Source of the DNA: Peribacillus sp. FSL P2-0133
GTDB lineage: Bacteria > Bacillota > Bacilli > Bacillales > DSM-1321
Assembly: GCF_037975445.1 (NCBI RefSeq)
Contig: NZ_CP150254.1
Span: 4,338,001-4,402,000 of the forward strand
Length of the DNA stretch: 64,000 bases
Direction: 5' to 3'
Of the stretch, positions 18,738 to 27,280 are shown in pieces. Made by a program: the position numbers and the translations under genes. The notes beneath the pieces were generated by a model. That model made no database searches and was not told the DNA's origin. It saw only the letters and a list, made by a program, of their open reading frames with translations. Position 1 is the stretch's first letter, and the number at the start of each line of letters is the position of its first letter.

Positions 18738-20186
18738 CTAAAAAACTTTCCTATTCAAGATCAACTCCACCAATTGTTCGACAGACGGTTCTTTCGGCAT
18801 CATATCCAATGTAAATCCATAGTCTTTAAGTCTATTGCCAGTGCTTTCCCCGATTACCCCGATGGAGGCTTGATTTAGCAGCCCTTCAACATCCACATCT
18901 GCCTTTTTCCCATATTGCATCAGCATATCAACTGAATGCCGATTCGAAAATAGTACCGTTCCGACAGCTATCCCGTCCAGCATTCTCGGAAGAATTTCAA
19001 GGAATCTTTCATCGACGAATTTATCGACTGATTGAAAATAGTCTCCGTCCCCATGAGCCGGATCTCTTTGATCTCTGTTTCGATCTCCAACAACCAACAG
19101 GGTTCCGGCTTCCGACATCTCGGATTTGAGTTCGGCCATCAGTCCCCGTTGCTGTAAAACTTTTTTCGATTTCCTTGATAACACATAAAGTTTAGAAGAA
19201 ATCCGGCGGAAATCAATAGCATGTTCAGTGAGTGAATCCAAGAATCCATGGACACTTTCGGGCGAAGTGAAGAGAATCCGATCATACAAAAGAAAAGAGA
19301 GCAGCTGACTTTCATCTATTTTCACTTTGGCCGCATTCCATTTAGGAAACTCGATGACTTCGCCGCCAAGTTCATCCAGGGTTTCTGCCAAGGAACTTTT
19401 TGCCGTCCCGGTCCGGGCCACTAAAAACCGTTGCCCAAACAGTGGCTTCTTTTCGAACCATTGCAGTTTTCCCCTTAGTGAAATGATATCCCCGACCAAG
19501 GTGATCGCAGGATTGCCAAGCGACCTTTCACTTACCCTTTCGACGATATCATCCAAAGTCCCCTCGACACTTTCCTGTCTTCCATAAGTGCCCCATTGTA
19601 TGACGAGTGCCGGCGTATTCCCCGGCTTTCCATGATTAATCAAATTTTCGCGGATATACGGAAGGTTGGCCACACCCATATAAAAGGCAACCGTATCTAT
19701 ACTTTTCACAAGCCCGTTCCAATCCATATCCTTCTTCGTTTGGTCATGGCCCGTCACCATCGCAAAGGAACGTCCATAATCCCGATGCGTGACGGGGACT
19801 CCCGCGTACATGGATGCAGCAATGCTGGACGTAACCCCCGGAATGACTTCGAATGGGATTCCCACATCTTTCAACGATTCAGCTTCCTCCCCTACTCTTC
19901 CAAAAACGGAAGGATCCCCGCCTTTCAAGCGAACGACCCGATGCCCTGCCAGTGCTTTGGAAACAAGCAGCTCATTGATTTCCCCTTGAGTGATGCCATT
20001 CGTATAAGGTGTCTTGCCACAATATATCAATTCACAATCGAGGGTGGCAGCCTCTAACAATTTGGGATTTAGCAATCTATCATATAAAATGATGTCCGCT
20101 TTTTCAATCGCTTTTTGACCTTTTACGCTAATAAGGCCCACATCACCCGGACCAGCACCAACAAAATAGACCTTGCCCTTGGTCAT
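18738..20186 (-). CDS. cobA: Uroporphyrinogen-III C-methyltransferase fused to a HemD-like domain
   Basis: This 482-aa protein has two parts. Residues 1-245 form a complete SUMT domain: VGAGPGD near residue 10, LYDRL, VRLKGGDPSVFGR and the PGVTSS loop. It methylates uroporphyrinogen III at C2 and C7 to precorrin-2, the branch to siroheme and cobalamin. Residues 250-482 resemble uroporphyrinogen-III synthase (LVARTGTAKSSL near 255, ILFTSPESVHGF). It starts 13 bases after the hemD-like gene. No sirohaem dehydrogenase/chelatase or nitrite reductase gene is next to it here. Confidence 0.9.
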   Translation of the reverse strand: MTKGKVYFVGAGPGDVGLISVKGQKAIEKADIILYDRLLNPKLLEAATLDCELIYCGKTPYTNGITQGEINELLVSKALAGHRVVRLKGGDPSVFGRVGEEAESLKDVGIPFEVIPGVTSSIAASMYAGVPVTHRDYGRSFAMVTGHDQTKKDMDWNGLVKSIDTVAFYMGVANLPYIRENLINHGKPGNTPALVIQWGTYGRQESVEGTLDDIVERVSERSLGNPAITLVGDIISLRGKLQWFEKKPLFGQRFLVARTGTAKSSLAETLDELGGEVIEFPKWNAAKVKIDESQLLSFLLYDRILFTSPESVHGFLDSLTEHAIDFRRISSKLYVLSRKSKKVLQQRGLMAELKSEMSEAGTLLVVGDRNRDQRDPAHGDGDYFQSVDKFVDERFLEILPRMLDGIAVGTVLFSNRHSVDMLMQYGKKADVDVEGLLNQASIGVIGESTGNRLKDYGFTLDMMPKEPSVEQLVELILNRKVF

Positions 20187-20199
20187 GCCGAACTCACCC

Positions 20200-21015
20200 C
20201 TATCTGCTTGCTATTCCATGATAATATTTCACCAGCTCCACCATTGCACTGCCCATCCGCTGATCTTCAGGATATATGACCCGCTCGATCCCTTCATCGA
20301 TTACCACCTGTGCCGTTACCTTTCCGACCGCAAGAGCAATTACATCTGATGCAAACAGGTCGATTATCTTATCCTCCACACCTTGTTCACGGACAAATCT
20401 CATTAAATTTCGCGGCTGCGGTGCACTCGTGAACACAACCGAATCGATTTTGCCTTCAAGGATTTCTTGGATCAGCTGCTGCATCGTTTCTTTTTCGGGC
20501 GGTATATGTTCATATGGCAGGATTTCTTTATGTTCCACTTTTTGTTCATCCAACCAGTTCATCAAAAGAGGAGCCGGATCGCCGTGAAGCTGCAAAGCGA
20601 CCTTTACACCTTTAGACAGATGACCTTCCAGATTGCGAACAAGCCCTGCCGTACTGCCATCATCATCCCGGATTAATGGCTGCAGGCCAAGCTTTTTCAG
20701 CATATTCACCGTTTTATAGCCCCTGGCTGCAATTTTCATAGACTGCAAGGCTTTTATGAAACGATCTCCCGCTTCCATCTTCACTGCCGTTTTATATAAT
20801 AATTCCGTCCCCACTCCCGTCGTAAGGATGATCCAATCGAACTCCCCTGCCATCAACCGGGTGACATCCTCTTCCAAATGGGAATCATCCAGGAATACCG
20901 TCCCCTGTGCCGGGCGTACGAGCGGGACTCCCCCAAGATTTTGAACGATTTTACTAAGTTCTTCCGTCTTCCGCGCTCCCAATAAAGCAACGGTCCTGCC
21001 ATTAAGCTTACTCAT
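20200..21015 (-). CDS. hemD: Uroporphyrinogen-III synthase
   Basis: This 271-aa HemD-family protein would cyclise hydroxymethylbilane to uroporphyrinogen III. The two-lobed pattern is seen: VALLGARK at the N-terminus, DWIILTTGVG, AARGYKT and the C-terminal half VVFTSAPQPRN...ALAVGK. HemD sequences are poorly conserved, so the family call rests on these patches and on the adjacent cobA. The start at 21015 has AGGAGG seven bases upstream. It is co-transcribed with the cobA-hemD fusion, so two HemD domains are encoded side by side. Confidence 0.85.
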   Translation of the reverse strand: MSKLNGRTVALLGARKTEELSKIVQNLGGVPLVRPAQGTVFLDDSHLEEDVTRLMAGEFDWIILTTGVGTELLYKTAVKMEAGDRFIKALQSMKIAARGYKTVNMLKKLGLQPLIRDDDGSTAGLVRNLEGHLSKGVKVALQLHGDPAPLLMNWLDEQKVEHKEILPYEHIPPEKETMQQLIQEILEGKIDSVVFTSAPQPRNLMRFVREQGVEDKIIDLFASDVIALAVGKVTAQVVIDEGIERVIYPEDQRMGSAMVELVKYYHGIASR

Positions 21016-21193
21016 CCATGCCCCTCCTATATGTACATTCAATTAAATCCATCTCACCCATTATACAAATTTTCAGTCTTTGAAACTATAAAAAACGAAT
21101 TCCATATCAAAATCAACGCTTTTTCTTTCTTTTATCCTATATAAATTCAATGGAAAAATGGATTAGCAGCATTTTTCTTCTTATTAGTCTCAC

Positions 21194-21355
21194 CCTCGTG
21201 AGTTTCGAGCGAGTACTCGTAAGTTTCGAGCGTTTACTCGTGAGTTTCGAGCAAATACTCGTGAGTTTCGAGCGAGTACTCGTAAGTTTCGAGCGTTTAC
21301 TCGTGAGTTTCGGGCTTTTACTCGTGAGTTTGGAGCAAATACTCGTGAGTTTCCA
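21194..21355. repeat. Tandem array of a 21-bp unit, locus 1
   Basis: About 7.7 copies of a 21-bp unit resembling ACTCGTGAGTTTCGAGCNNN plus T run head to tail. The variable triplet cycles through GAG, GTT and AAA forms, so a 63-bp higher-order period is visible. Each unit carries a CTCG...CGAG inverted repeat. It encodes heptad-like peptides on both strands (LVSFERL, ARNSRV) without ribosome sites. A related array lies at 36856-36980. Confidence 0.9.
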
Positions 21356-21369
21356 AGGAAGTAATATTT

Positions 21370-21391
21370 GACCTGGAGTTCACTCCAGGTC
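21370..21391. terminator. Strong hairpin next to the 21-bp array
   Basis: GACCTGGAGT and ACTCCAGGTC form a perfect 10-bp stem with a two-base loop. There is no T run on either side, so its role as a terminator is uncertain. Confidence 0.35.
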
Positions 21392-21557
21392 ATTTCGCTT
21401 AAAGAACCAGGTTATGAATGGAACGTTTGTTAGAGTAGTAATTGTTAGTTCAATAAGAAATATCATCACATACGTAAAACTTCATTTCCCTATTTACCTT
21501 TCCTAGCCAGTAAAAAAGGCCGCCACCAGGACAGCCAGATACAAGATTTTCACTTTA

Positions 21558-21830
21558 TTAACTTTTGTGAACGGCCCTTTGGGCAATATGCTCCTGTTCC
21601 TTTTTCACAAAAACATCATATTGAATTGTTTCATGGCGATTTTGAAAGTTTTCGGATCCTGAATTAATAGGCGTTTTCGTTTTGAATTGTATCCCTTCCC
21701 TTTCCAATTTCGCAACTACCTTAAAATAATTTTCATTCCCGAATGCCGTATAAATACATGTCCAATATTTATAGGAAATTATTTTGGCAGTTACTACACA
21801 TGCAATCACGAAGACTAGTATTCCAATCAT
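21558..21830 (-). CDS. Small membrane-anchored hypothetical protein
   Basis: This protein is about 90 aa. One N-terminal helix (MIGILVFVIACVVTAKII) is followed by a soluble part with YFKVVAKLEREGIQFKTKTP and the ending YDVFVKKEQEHIAQ. The pattern is that of a small conserved Bacillus membrane protein whose family I cannot name. The ATG at 21830 is preferred (AAAGGTG six bases upstream); a GTG at 21839 with GGGAG is possible. No partner gene is adjacent. Confidence 0.65.
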   Translation of the reverse strand: MIGILVFVIACVVTAKIISYKYWTCIYTAFGNENYFKVVAKLEREGIQFKTKTPINSGSENFQNRHETIQYDVFVKKEQEHIAQRAVHKS

Positions 21831-21930
21831 TATATACACCTTTTAGCTCCCTTTCATTTCGGACTTTTTCGAAAAACCATCCTATATACTATATTCTTTG
21901 CCATAAATAACATTTCCTTTATAAGTAAAA

Positions 21931-21956
21931 AAGGAGACCCAGTTTCGGGTCTCCTT
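21931..21956 (-). terminator. Intrinsic terminator after the DsbA-family gene
   Basis: AAGGAGACCC pairs with GGGTCTCCTT around a six-base loop, with a TTTTTTAC tail on the minus strand. Confidence 0.85.
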
Positions 21957-21969
21957 CTTCATATCTGCA

Positions 21970-22680
21970 TTATTTTTCCGGCACGCTACAGGAACCGTCC
22001 GTACAGGTGTCGCCTGTTGCTGGATCATTCACGATTGTAAGCGGATTTTCCTCAGCCCATACTTTTTTAAGCGTATCCAAGAATGCTTCTGTTGGCTGGG
22101 CGCCGGAGATTCCATACTTGCGGTTAATGACGAAGAATGGCACACCAGTAATACCAAGCAGGCTTCCTTCTTGCTCATTTCCCCTAACCTCTGCAGTGAA
22201 TGCCGTTCCTGCCAGCATGGCCTCCGTCTCGGACTTTTCAAGGCCAACCTCTTCAGCCAAACTAGCCAATGTAGCGTGATCGCCAATATGTTTGCCTTCC
22301 GTAAAGTAAGCTTTAAATAGGCGTTCATTCATTTCTTTCTCTTTACCTTTTGATTCAGCAAAGTGCATCAAGCGGTGAGCATCGAATGAATTCGTTAAGA
22401 CCACTTTGTCCAAATGATAATCGAGTCCCAATTCTTTAGCCTGTTGAGTCAGGTTTTGGCTGCTTGCTTCCACCTGCGCTTGAGACATGCCGTATTTCTT
22501 GGCCAGCATTTCATTTTGAGTCATATTGATATCCCGCTCAGCCTCTGGATTCAACTCAAAACTGCGAAATGAGACCTCTACCTGATCTTTATTTTCAAAC
22601 TGCTTTAACGCCTCTTCGAATCGACGCTTTCCTATATAACAGAACGGACATTGATAATCCGACCAAATTTCCACCTTCAT
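21970..22680 (-). CDS. DsbA family oxidoreductase (FrnE-like)
   Basis: This 236-aa protein has a thioredoxin-fold CPFC redox motif near residue 16 (DYQCPFCYIGKRRFEEAL). There is no signal peptide, so it is a cytoplasmic FrnE/YwbO-type dithiol oxidoreductase. The conserved GVPFFVINRKYGISGAQP sequence marks the cis-Pro loop. The C-terminal tail adds two cysteines (DTCTDGSCS), as in some FrnE proteins. It follows an Rrf2 regulator and has its own promoter. The natural substrate is unknown; the family is linked to thiol stress. Confidence 0.88.
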   Translation of the reverse strand: MKVEIWSDYQCPFCYIGKRRFEEALKQFENKDQVEVSFRSFELNPEAERDINMTQNEMLAKKYGMSQAQVEASSQNLTQQAKELGLDYHLDKVVLTNSFDAHRLMHFAESKGKEKEMNERLFKAYFTEGKHIGDHATLASLAEEVGLEKSETEAMLAGTAFTAEVRGNEQEGSLLGITGVPFFVINRKYGISGAQPTEAFLDTLKKVWAEENPLTIVNDPATGDTCTDGSCSVPEK

Positions 22681-22700
22681 GTAAAAACCTCCTCATTTTA

Positions 22701-22749
22701 AATGCAATCGCATTAAGCACATTATATAATCCTGGGTATCCTCTTGCAA
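22701..22749 (-). promoter_or_regulatory. Promoter of the DsbA-family gene with an inverted repeat
   Basis: On the minus strand TTGCAA and TATAAT are spaced by 17 bases (22744-22749 and 22721-22726). An inverted repeat, AATGC-aatc-GCATT, sits at 22701-22714 just downstream of the -10, where a repressor such as the neighbouring Rrf2 protein could bind. Confidence 0.6.
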
Positions 22750-22754
22750 GGATA

Positions 22755-23210
22755 TTACCCCAGACACTCATTTTCAAAATTGGTGAAGTCGACTTTTTTC
22801 ATGAATTCTTCCAATGTATAGCCCTTTAGCAGGCGCAATGTTTCCTTTTCGGCTTCGTTCATGATCTCCTCCAATGCCGTATCCAGCTGCTTCCCGACTT
22901 CACCGCATTCGCTCGTTTCCAAACAAACAAGGCATTCCGGCCTTACCGCTTGATACACATCCGCCAAAGTAAGCTGAGACGCAGGCACCTTCAAGCTATA
23001 TCCGCCTTCCCGTCCTTCCTTCGTTTCGACGATCCCCGCAGCTGCAAGCTGGGCCATCACCCTTCTTAAAAAAGTGGCGTGTGACTTCACCTTTAAGGCG
23101 ATTGCCGAACTTGTCAGGAGCTTTTCGCTTTGTGCGAGCCAAACCAGAGAGTGAATGGCAATAGCGAAACGCGGCGGTCCGATTTGATTGTTTCGATTAC
23201 CTGAAGACAT
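22755..23210 (-). CDS. Rrf2 family transcriptional regulator
   Basis: This 151-aa protein has an N-terminal winged helix (RFAIAIHSLVWLA..., recognition region LRRVMAQL) with the wing GGYSL near residue 70. Three cysteines, Cys93, Cys96 and Cys102, lie where Rrf2 proteins such as IscR and NsrR hold an Fe-S cluster or redox switch, although the spacing C-x2-C-x5-C differs from IscR. It stands 74 bases upstream of the DsbA-family gene and probably controls it and itself in response to thiol or redox stress. Confidence 0.85.
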   Translation of the reverse strand: MSSGNRNNQIGPPRFAIAIHSLVWLAQSEKLLTSSAIALKVKSHATFLRRVMAQLAAAGIVETKEGREGGYSLKVPASQLTLADVYQAVRPECLVCLETSECGEVGKQLDTALEEIMNEAEKETLRLLKGYTLEEFMKKVDFTNFENECLG

Positions 23211-23357
23211 GATTATTCCCCCTTACACCCTATCCATGGTAAGGCCATTATACTATGTTACGTGCTTCCGAACAAATGGCGCCGTTTCCGTTTTTTTCGA
23301 CCGCAGCGCACGATTTTCCTGCTCGGCAAAAGCATCCTTTTTCCGGGTTTTCCAATT

Positions 23358-24122
23358 CTACTGAATGATTTGTACATTTTCATATAAATAAGCTTCTTCG
23401 GGTGCCTTTATTTTCTTCGACTCTTTTAAATCGATCACCGGTACGGGTTCCCCTTTATAGCTTCCTTTTTTTAATGTCCCTGTAATCGTATACCAATCAT
23501 TCGTCTTCATTCCTTCCACGTTCCCGTTGACCATATATCCGTATAACGTCGCATCGACCACACAGCAGGACATGGAGAGGCGGGAGATGGCCATTTGTTT
23601 TTTCGTAAATTCATCCTCACGGTATATGAACCCCGAAATCTCTATTTCCTTCCCCTCGATCGTATCGAGGTTGTTCAGTAAATCATCCAGTACTTCAAAA
23701 TAATTATCATCGGTTACGGAGATTTTCTCCCCATTCGCATGTTTCCCTGGATCATAAGAACTTACCATCTGTGTCTGCTGCTTCGCCAGCCCCCTTTTCG
23801 CCAGCACTTCGCCGCTTAATGTAAAATCGGTCAAGATGAAGCCCAGAAGAATCGGAATGAAGAACAAACTATATTTCAGGACCAGTGCCGACGAGGAAGA
23901 CTCTCCATTCGATCCGCAATTACAATGATGTCCACCTTGCTTTTGTTTTTTCATTCTGAGAAGGCTGATCACTAAAAAGGCAAAAAGCGCCGCCAATGCA
24001 TATGGAATCATTTTGGGTGCAATCAATTTCGTTAAATATCCTGAAACATACAATTTAAAGATCATGAGGCCCAGTCCAAGCAGCAGCAATCCTTCAAGTC
24101 TTTGAATAAATAAACGTTTCAT
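23358..24122 (-). CDS. ycgQ: TIGR03943 family permease-associated protein (YcgQ-like)
   Basis: This 254-aa protein has two N-terminal helices, a His/Cys-rich loop (HHCNC, residues 65-69), a third helix (SLFFIPILLGFIL) and an extracellular C-terminal domain with FIYREDEF and CCVVDATLYGY. It matches the TIGR03943 family that is encoded with COG0701 permeases, as in B. subtilis ycgQ-ycgR. The gene begins at the stop codon of the permease. A role in zinc handling is inferred from the Zur box upstream of the operon. Confidence 0.83.
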   Translation of the reverse strand: MKRLFIQRLEGLLLLGLGLMIFKLYVSGYLTKLIAPKMIPYALAALFAFLVISLLRMKKQKQGGHHCNCGSNGESSSSALVLKYSLFFIPILLGFILTDFTLSGEVLAKRGLAKQQTQMVSSYDPGKHANGEKISVTDDNYFEVLDDLLNNLDTIEGKEIEISGFIYREDEFTKKQMAISRLSMSCCVVDATLYGYMVNGNVEGMKTNDWYTITGTLKKGSYKGEPVPVIDLKESKKIKAPEEAYLYENVQIIQ

Positions 24123-25135
24123 CAGAAGCCCCCCTTACTGATCAATCCGCCTGCAATCAGGCAGAGACTGAATACGACTGCGAAAACAAGCAGGACATAC
24201 GTGACGACGAAGCTCCGTTTAAAACAGGACATCATGATAAGGACATTTTTCAAATCCAGCATGGGACCGAATACAAGGAAACCGAGTAAAGATCCTGGCA
24301 GAAAACTATGGGAAAAGGAGGCGGCAACGAATGCATCAGCTGATGAACAGAGTGAAAGCACAAATGCAATTCCCATCATCAATGCCGTGCCTTTTATTGG
24401 TGCCTGACCAATATCCGCCATTACGGACCGATCCATAAACACTTGAAATACACTGGCAAACAAGGCCCCGATGATAAAGTATCTGCCGACCATAAAAAAT
24501 TCCTGTGAAGTATGTTCCATGAAGCTTGTCCATTTATTACTGGACTGAATATCATGTTCATCCCCGTGAACCAGTTCCACTTTATCCTCTTTCACCACAT
24601 CTTTCGTGCTGAATATATGAATGAATAAACCTGCGATGATGGCAGTCAGGACACAAAGAATGATTCTTCCATATAGAATGGCCGGATTATTTTGGAACGC
24701 ATAATAAGTTGAGCCGAACACGATGACATTCAATATTGGGGCAGTTACGAGCAAGACAACACCTGCATGGACCGGGACACCCTTTTGAATCAATTTCCGG
24801 ACGACCGGGATGATTGCACATTCGCAAACCGGAATGATCAGCGCCGCCCCTATCGCAGCAAAAATGGCCGTCAGGGGTCTTTTTGGTATCATCCGCTGAA
24901 TGATTTCTTCACTGATGAACAACTGGATGAACGATGAGGCAATGGCCCCCAGGAACAGAAAAGGAATCGATTCTAAAAACAATCCCAAAAACACGACGAA
25001 CACAGAGTGAAGCATCGGGTAGCCCGAGAGATCAATCGCTTTGGGAATGAATACATCGCCTAGGAAAAAGAATGCCAGCATCGAAAACAGCAGCATCACT
25101 AACAGCAAATTTGCCGTGTATCGTTTCAAAAGCAT
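24122..25135 (-). CDS. ycgR: COG0701 permease (YcgR-like)
   Basis: This 337-aa polytopic protein has about 8-10 helices and the family motif PVCECAIIPVVRKLIQKGVP followed by the second conserved Ser/Asp-rich helix SSADAFVAAS. The fold is related to ArsP-type permeases. The start at 25135 has GAGGTGG six bases upstream. The first gene of a two-gene operon with ycgQ, it is preceded by a strong Zur operator. The transported species is not known. Confidence 0.87.
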   Translation of the reverse strand: MLLKRYTANLLLVMLLFSMLAFFFLGDVFIPKAIDLSGYPMLHSVFVVFLGLFLESIPFLFLGAIASSFIQLFISEEIIQRMIPKRPLTAIFAAIGAALIIPVCECAIIPVVRKLIQKGVPVHAGVVLLVTAPILNVIVFGSTYYAFQNNPAILYGRIILCVLTAIIAGLFIHIFSTKDVVKEDKVELVHGDEHDIQSSNKWTSFMEHTSQEFFMVGRYFIIGALFASVFQVFMDRSVMADIGQAPIKGTALMMGIAFVLSLCSSADAFVAASFSHSFLPGSLLGFLVFGPMLDLKNVLIMMSCFKRSFVVTYVLLVFAVVFSLCLIAGGLISKGGF

Positions 25136-25153
25136 ATTCTACCACCTCACAAA

Positions 25154-25168
25154 TCATAATTATTACGA
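25154..25168 (-). promoter_or_regulatory. Zur box upstream of ycgR-ycgQ
   Basis: TCATAATTATTACGA matches the Bacillus Zur consensus TCGTAATNATTACGA at 14 of 15 positions (the one difference is G to A). It ends 19 bases before the ycgR start, a typical repressor position. Confidence 0.75.
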
Positions 25169-25251
25169 TTTAAGTTTTGATTCGGTCTAGTATATGCTTT
25201 TGATAGGATGAACAGAACATGAAAAAAGAGAATGGAAGACATTCCCCACCC

Positions 25252-25920
25252 TCATTTATTTCTTCGATATAGATCCCTGCTCTTGTAACCTTCTCCTAAA
25301 ATCGTTTTCATTTCCTGGCGCCGTTTCACTTGGGTCGCCTCTTGTTTTGCACTATACACGTAACGAGCCCAATCCTTGCGATACCCTGGGGTAAGTGATT
25401 GATAGAACGCAAGCAAATCAGGATAATCCTGCAAATCTTTCTCAATTTCAGAAATCATTTCGATATAATCATCTACTGATTGGCTTGCTTTAGTATATGG
25501 ACGGTTTCTATTTTTCGAATCTTCTTTTAGTCCAACTACCGTAAAGACATCATCCAACCCAACCATACGTGCAAACTTCAGGTCACTCGAGCCAACATAA
25601 CCGTCATCATCCGCACCAAGGCCTTGCATCAGATCATCACGATGAATATATGTAGCATATTCTTTATTCCCCTTCTTGGGATACGCCAAATAAATATAGC
25701 CATTTTTATTCAAGTGATTGTTCTCGATCACCTTATCCACGATTCCTTTTAAAGAATCCATATCCAATACAAAAGCAAATATAAGATCATAGGCACTTTC
25801 ATTAAGCTCTGTATCGTAATCCGGCAGCTCCGCTAAATAATCCGCCCCGGCTGGCAGATTCAAGACTGCAACCCGTTCATATTTATGTAAATTCAGTTTT
25901 TCGACTATTGTTTTAGCCAT
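25252..25920 (-). CDS. YdeI/OmpD-associated family protein
   Basis: This is a 222-aa soluble protein. The C-terminal third has the YdeI/OmdA signature LTPGYRKDWARYVYSAK...KRRQEM, found in bacteriocin-protection-type proteins. The N-terminal part (LDMDSLKGIVDKVI, GYIYLAYPKKG) resembles a DUF3052-like region. The molecular function is unknown. It stands alone downstream of a gene-poor 700-base interval. It ends just before a weak hairpin at about 25220. Confidence 0.75.
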   Translation of the reverse strand: MAKTIVEKLNLHKYERVAVLNLPAGADYLAELPDYDTELNESAYDLIFAFVLDMDSLKGIVDKVIENNHLNKNGYIYLAYPKKGNKEYATYIHRDDLMQGLGADDDGYVGSSDLKFARMVGLDDVFTVVGLKEDSKNRNRPYTKASQSVDDYIEMISEIEKDLQDYPDLLAFYQSLTPGYRKDWARYVYSAKQEATQVKRRQEMKTILGEGYKSRDLYRRNK

Positions 25921-26621
25921 TGGGATTCACCATCCTCGTTCATTTTGTCTATCTTCAGTTTATAAGCTCCCCATTGCGTTAGCAACTTTTCTCTTGATAG
26001 TCTATCCAATATAAAAAGCAAAAAGACGATGTGTAAACCTTCCGTCTTTTTTCATATAATTATTTCTAGGAAAATATTAACTGTGCTATAATTCAGATAT
26101 AATCAATTCCAATGTCCAACTTCTTTTAGTGAATGCCAGTATACATTATCCGGTTCATCAGAGGAAGCCCTGGACGTCGCATTCTTGTATTGAAGCGCGT
26201 AGGCATAAACTTAACTTTTTTGCATAGGCATGATAGGGTATCAAAGCTCCAAAAAATGTAGTCCCTGGAAGTACTGACCTGACTTCAGCTCTGCATATCT
26301 TCCTCAAGACAACATAAAAGCCAATCTTTGAAGCAAGGTCTTACACATGAAACATGCTTTTTTTTTACAATGCGAGATATCTTTGACGATCTTTCCCAAA
26401 TAGAACCTTCCTTATATGCATAGTGTCACACCCCATTAGACATTCATATTCCATCAATGAATAAAAATCATAATTCTTTTGAGATCAATGCGTTTTTTTA
26501 TAAGTACCACATCGTTTCATCTTAGTTTTATTGCATTTGTCATGCAGTCGATATCCCTTTTTTCCCATAACAAAAATTCCGTGATGCTTTCAAATCGAGG
26601 TGTCACAAAAGGGGGGTTCTC
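25921..26621. other. 700-base gene-poor interval
   Basis: No convincing gene. AAAAGACG and CGTCTTTT at 26021-26050 form a terminator-like hairpin with a long loop and no obvious gene to serve. Around 26103-26330 two overlapping minus-strand frames give protein-like text (for example KNATSRASSDEPDNVYW) broken by stops, which could be a decayed gene; this is weak. Confidence 0.4.
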
Positions 26622-27125
26622 ATGAATTATATCGAGTATGATTTGCTATTCGAATCAAGAAACCAGTTAATAGAGGAAATTACGGAGTTGGATGAAACAA
26701 TGCTCCACCATAGGCCTGCATCTGAAGTATGGAGCATCGCCCAAATTTGCCATCATTTATATCTTACGGAACAGGTGTTTACAGAAGCTATAGCAAATGG
26801 CATTCGGGAAAGGGACTTTAATAATATCATTCAAAAAAACATTTACCTGGTTACTAATAGAACAAAGAAATTCGTATCCCCTGAAATCGTTTCACCCTCT
26901 TCAACCCCATTTCAATTATCGGGCCTTATGGATTTTCTGGCAGAATCAAGGGATCGTTTATTACAGGTTCTTTATGATATGGATTCAGATATCTTGTTAA
27001 GCAGAAAGAAAGCCAAGCATCCCCTGTTCGGGGACCTCTCATTGGATCAATGGATTGAATTATTATCGTTACATGAACAAAGGCATATCAAACAGATACA
27101 AGAAATAAAGTCCGCCCTTATATAA
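26622..27125 (+). CDS. DinB family protein
   Basis: This 167-aa four-helix-bundle protein carries a likely metal-binding histidine triad: ICHHLYL near residue 44 and LHEQRHI near residues 152-156. RPASEVWSIAQI is characteristic of DinB_2 proteins. Some relatives are thiol transferases (bacillithiol-dependent), but the substrate is not predictable. The ATG has an AAAGGGGGG ribosome site. It is a single gene followed by a clear terminator. Confidence 0.85.
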   Translation: MNYIEYDLLFESRNQLIEEITELDETMLHHRPASEVWSIAQICHHLYLTEQVFTEAIANGIRERDFNNIIQKNIYLVTNRTKKFVSPEIVSPSSTPFQLSGLMDFLAESRDRLLQVLYDMDSDILLSRKKAKHPLFGDLSLDQWIELLSLHEQRHIKQIQEIKSALI

Positions 27126-27168
27126 GCCTTTCATGACAATGACTACATTTAAATCGATTTCCAAACAA

Positions 27169-27197
27169 AGAGACCACTTCATTTTGTGGTCTTTTTT
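27169..27197 (+). terminator. Intrinsic terminator after the DinB gene
   Basis: AGACCAC pairs with GTGGTCT, followed by TTTTTTC. The minus face (TCTTTGTTT) may also stop the phn operon, which ends at 27281. Confidence 0.8.
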
Positions 27198-27280
27198 CAT
27201 GCATTCTATGAAACGAACGGACTGTCGGGGGCTGCACCAAATTGATAGATGGGCAGAACCCATATTTCCCAATTCTAGCA

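Noticed and set aside
21150..21393. Frames LVSFERL... (plus) and ARNSRV... (minus)
   Set aside because: The 21-bp repeat is in phase with codons on both strands, so frames stay open by arithmetic; no ribosome site.
26103..26330. Protein-like minus-strand fragments, possible decayed gene
   Set aside because: Two frames look protein-like but are short, broken by stops and match no family I know; kept only as a note in the gap entry.
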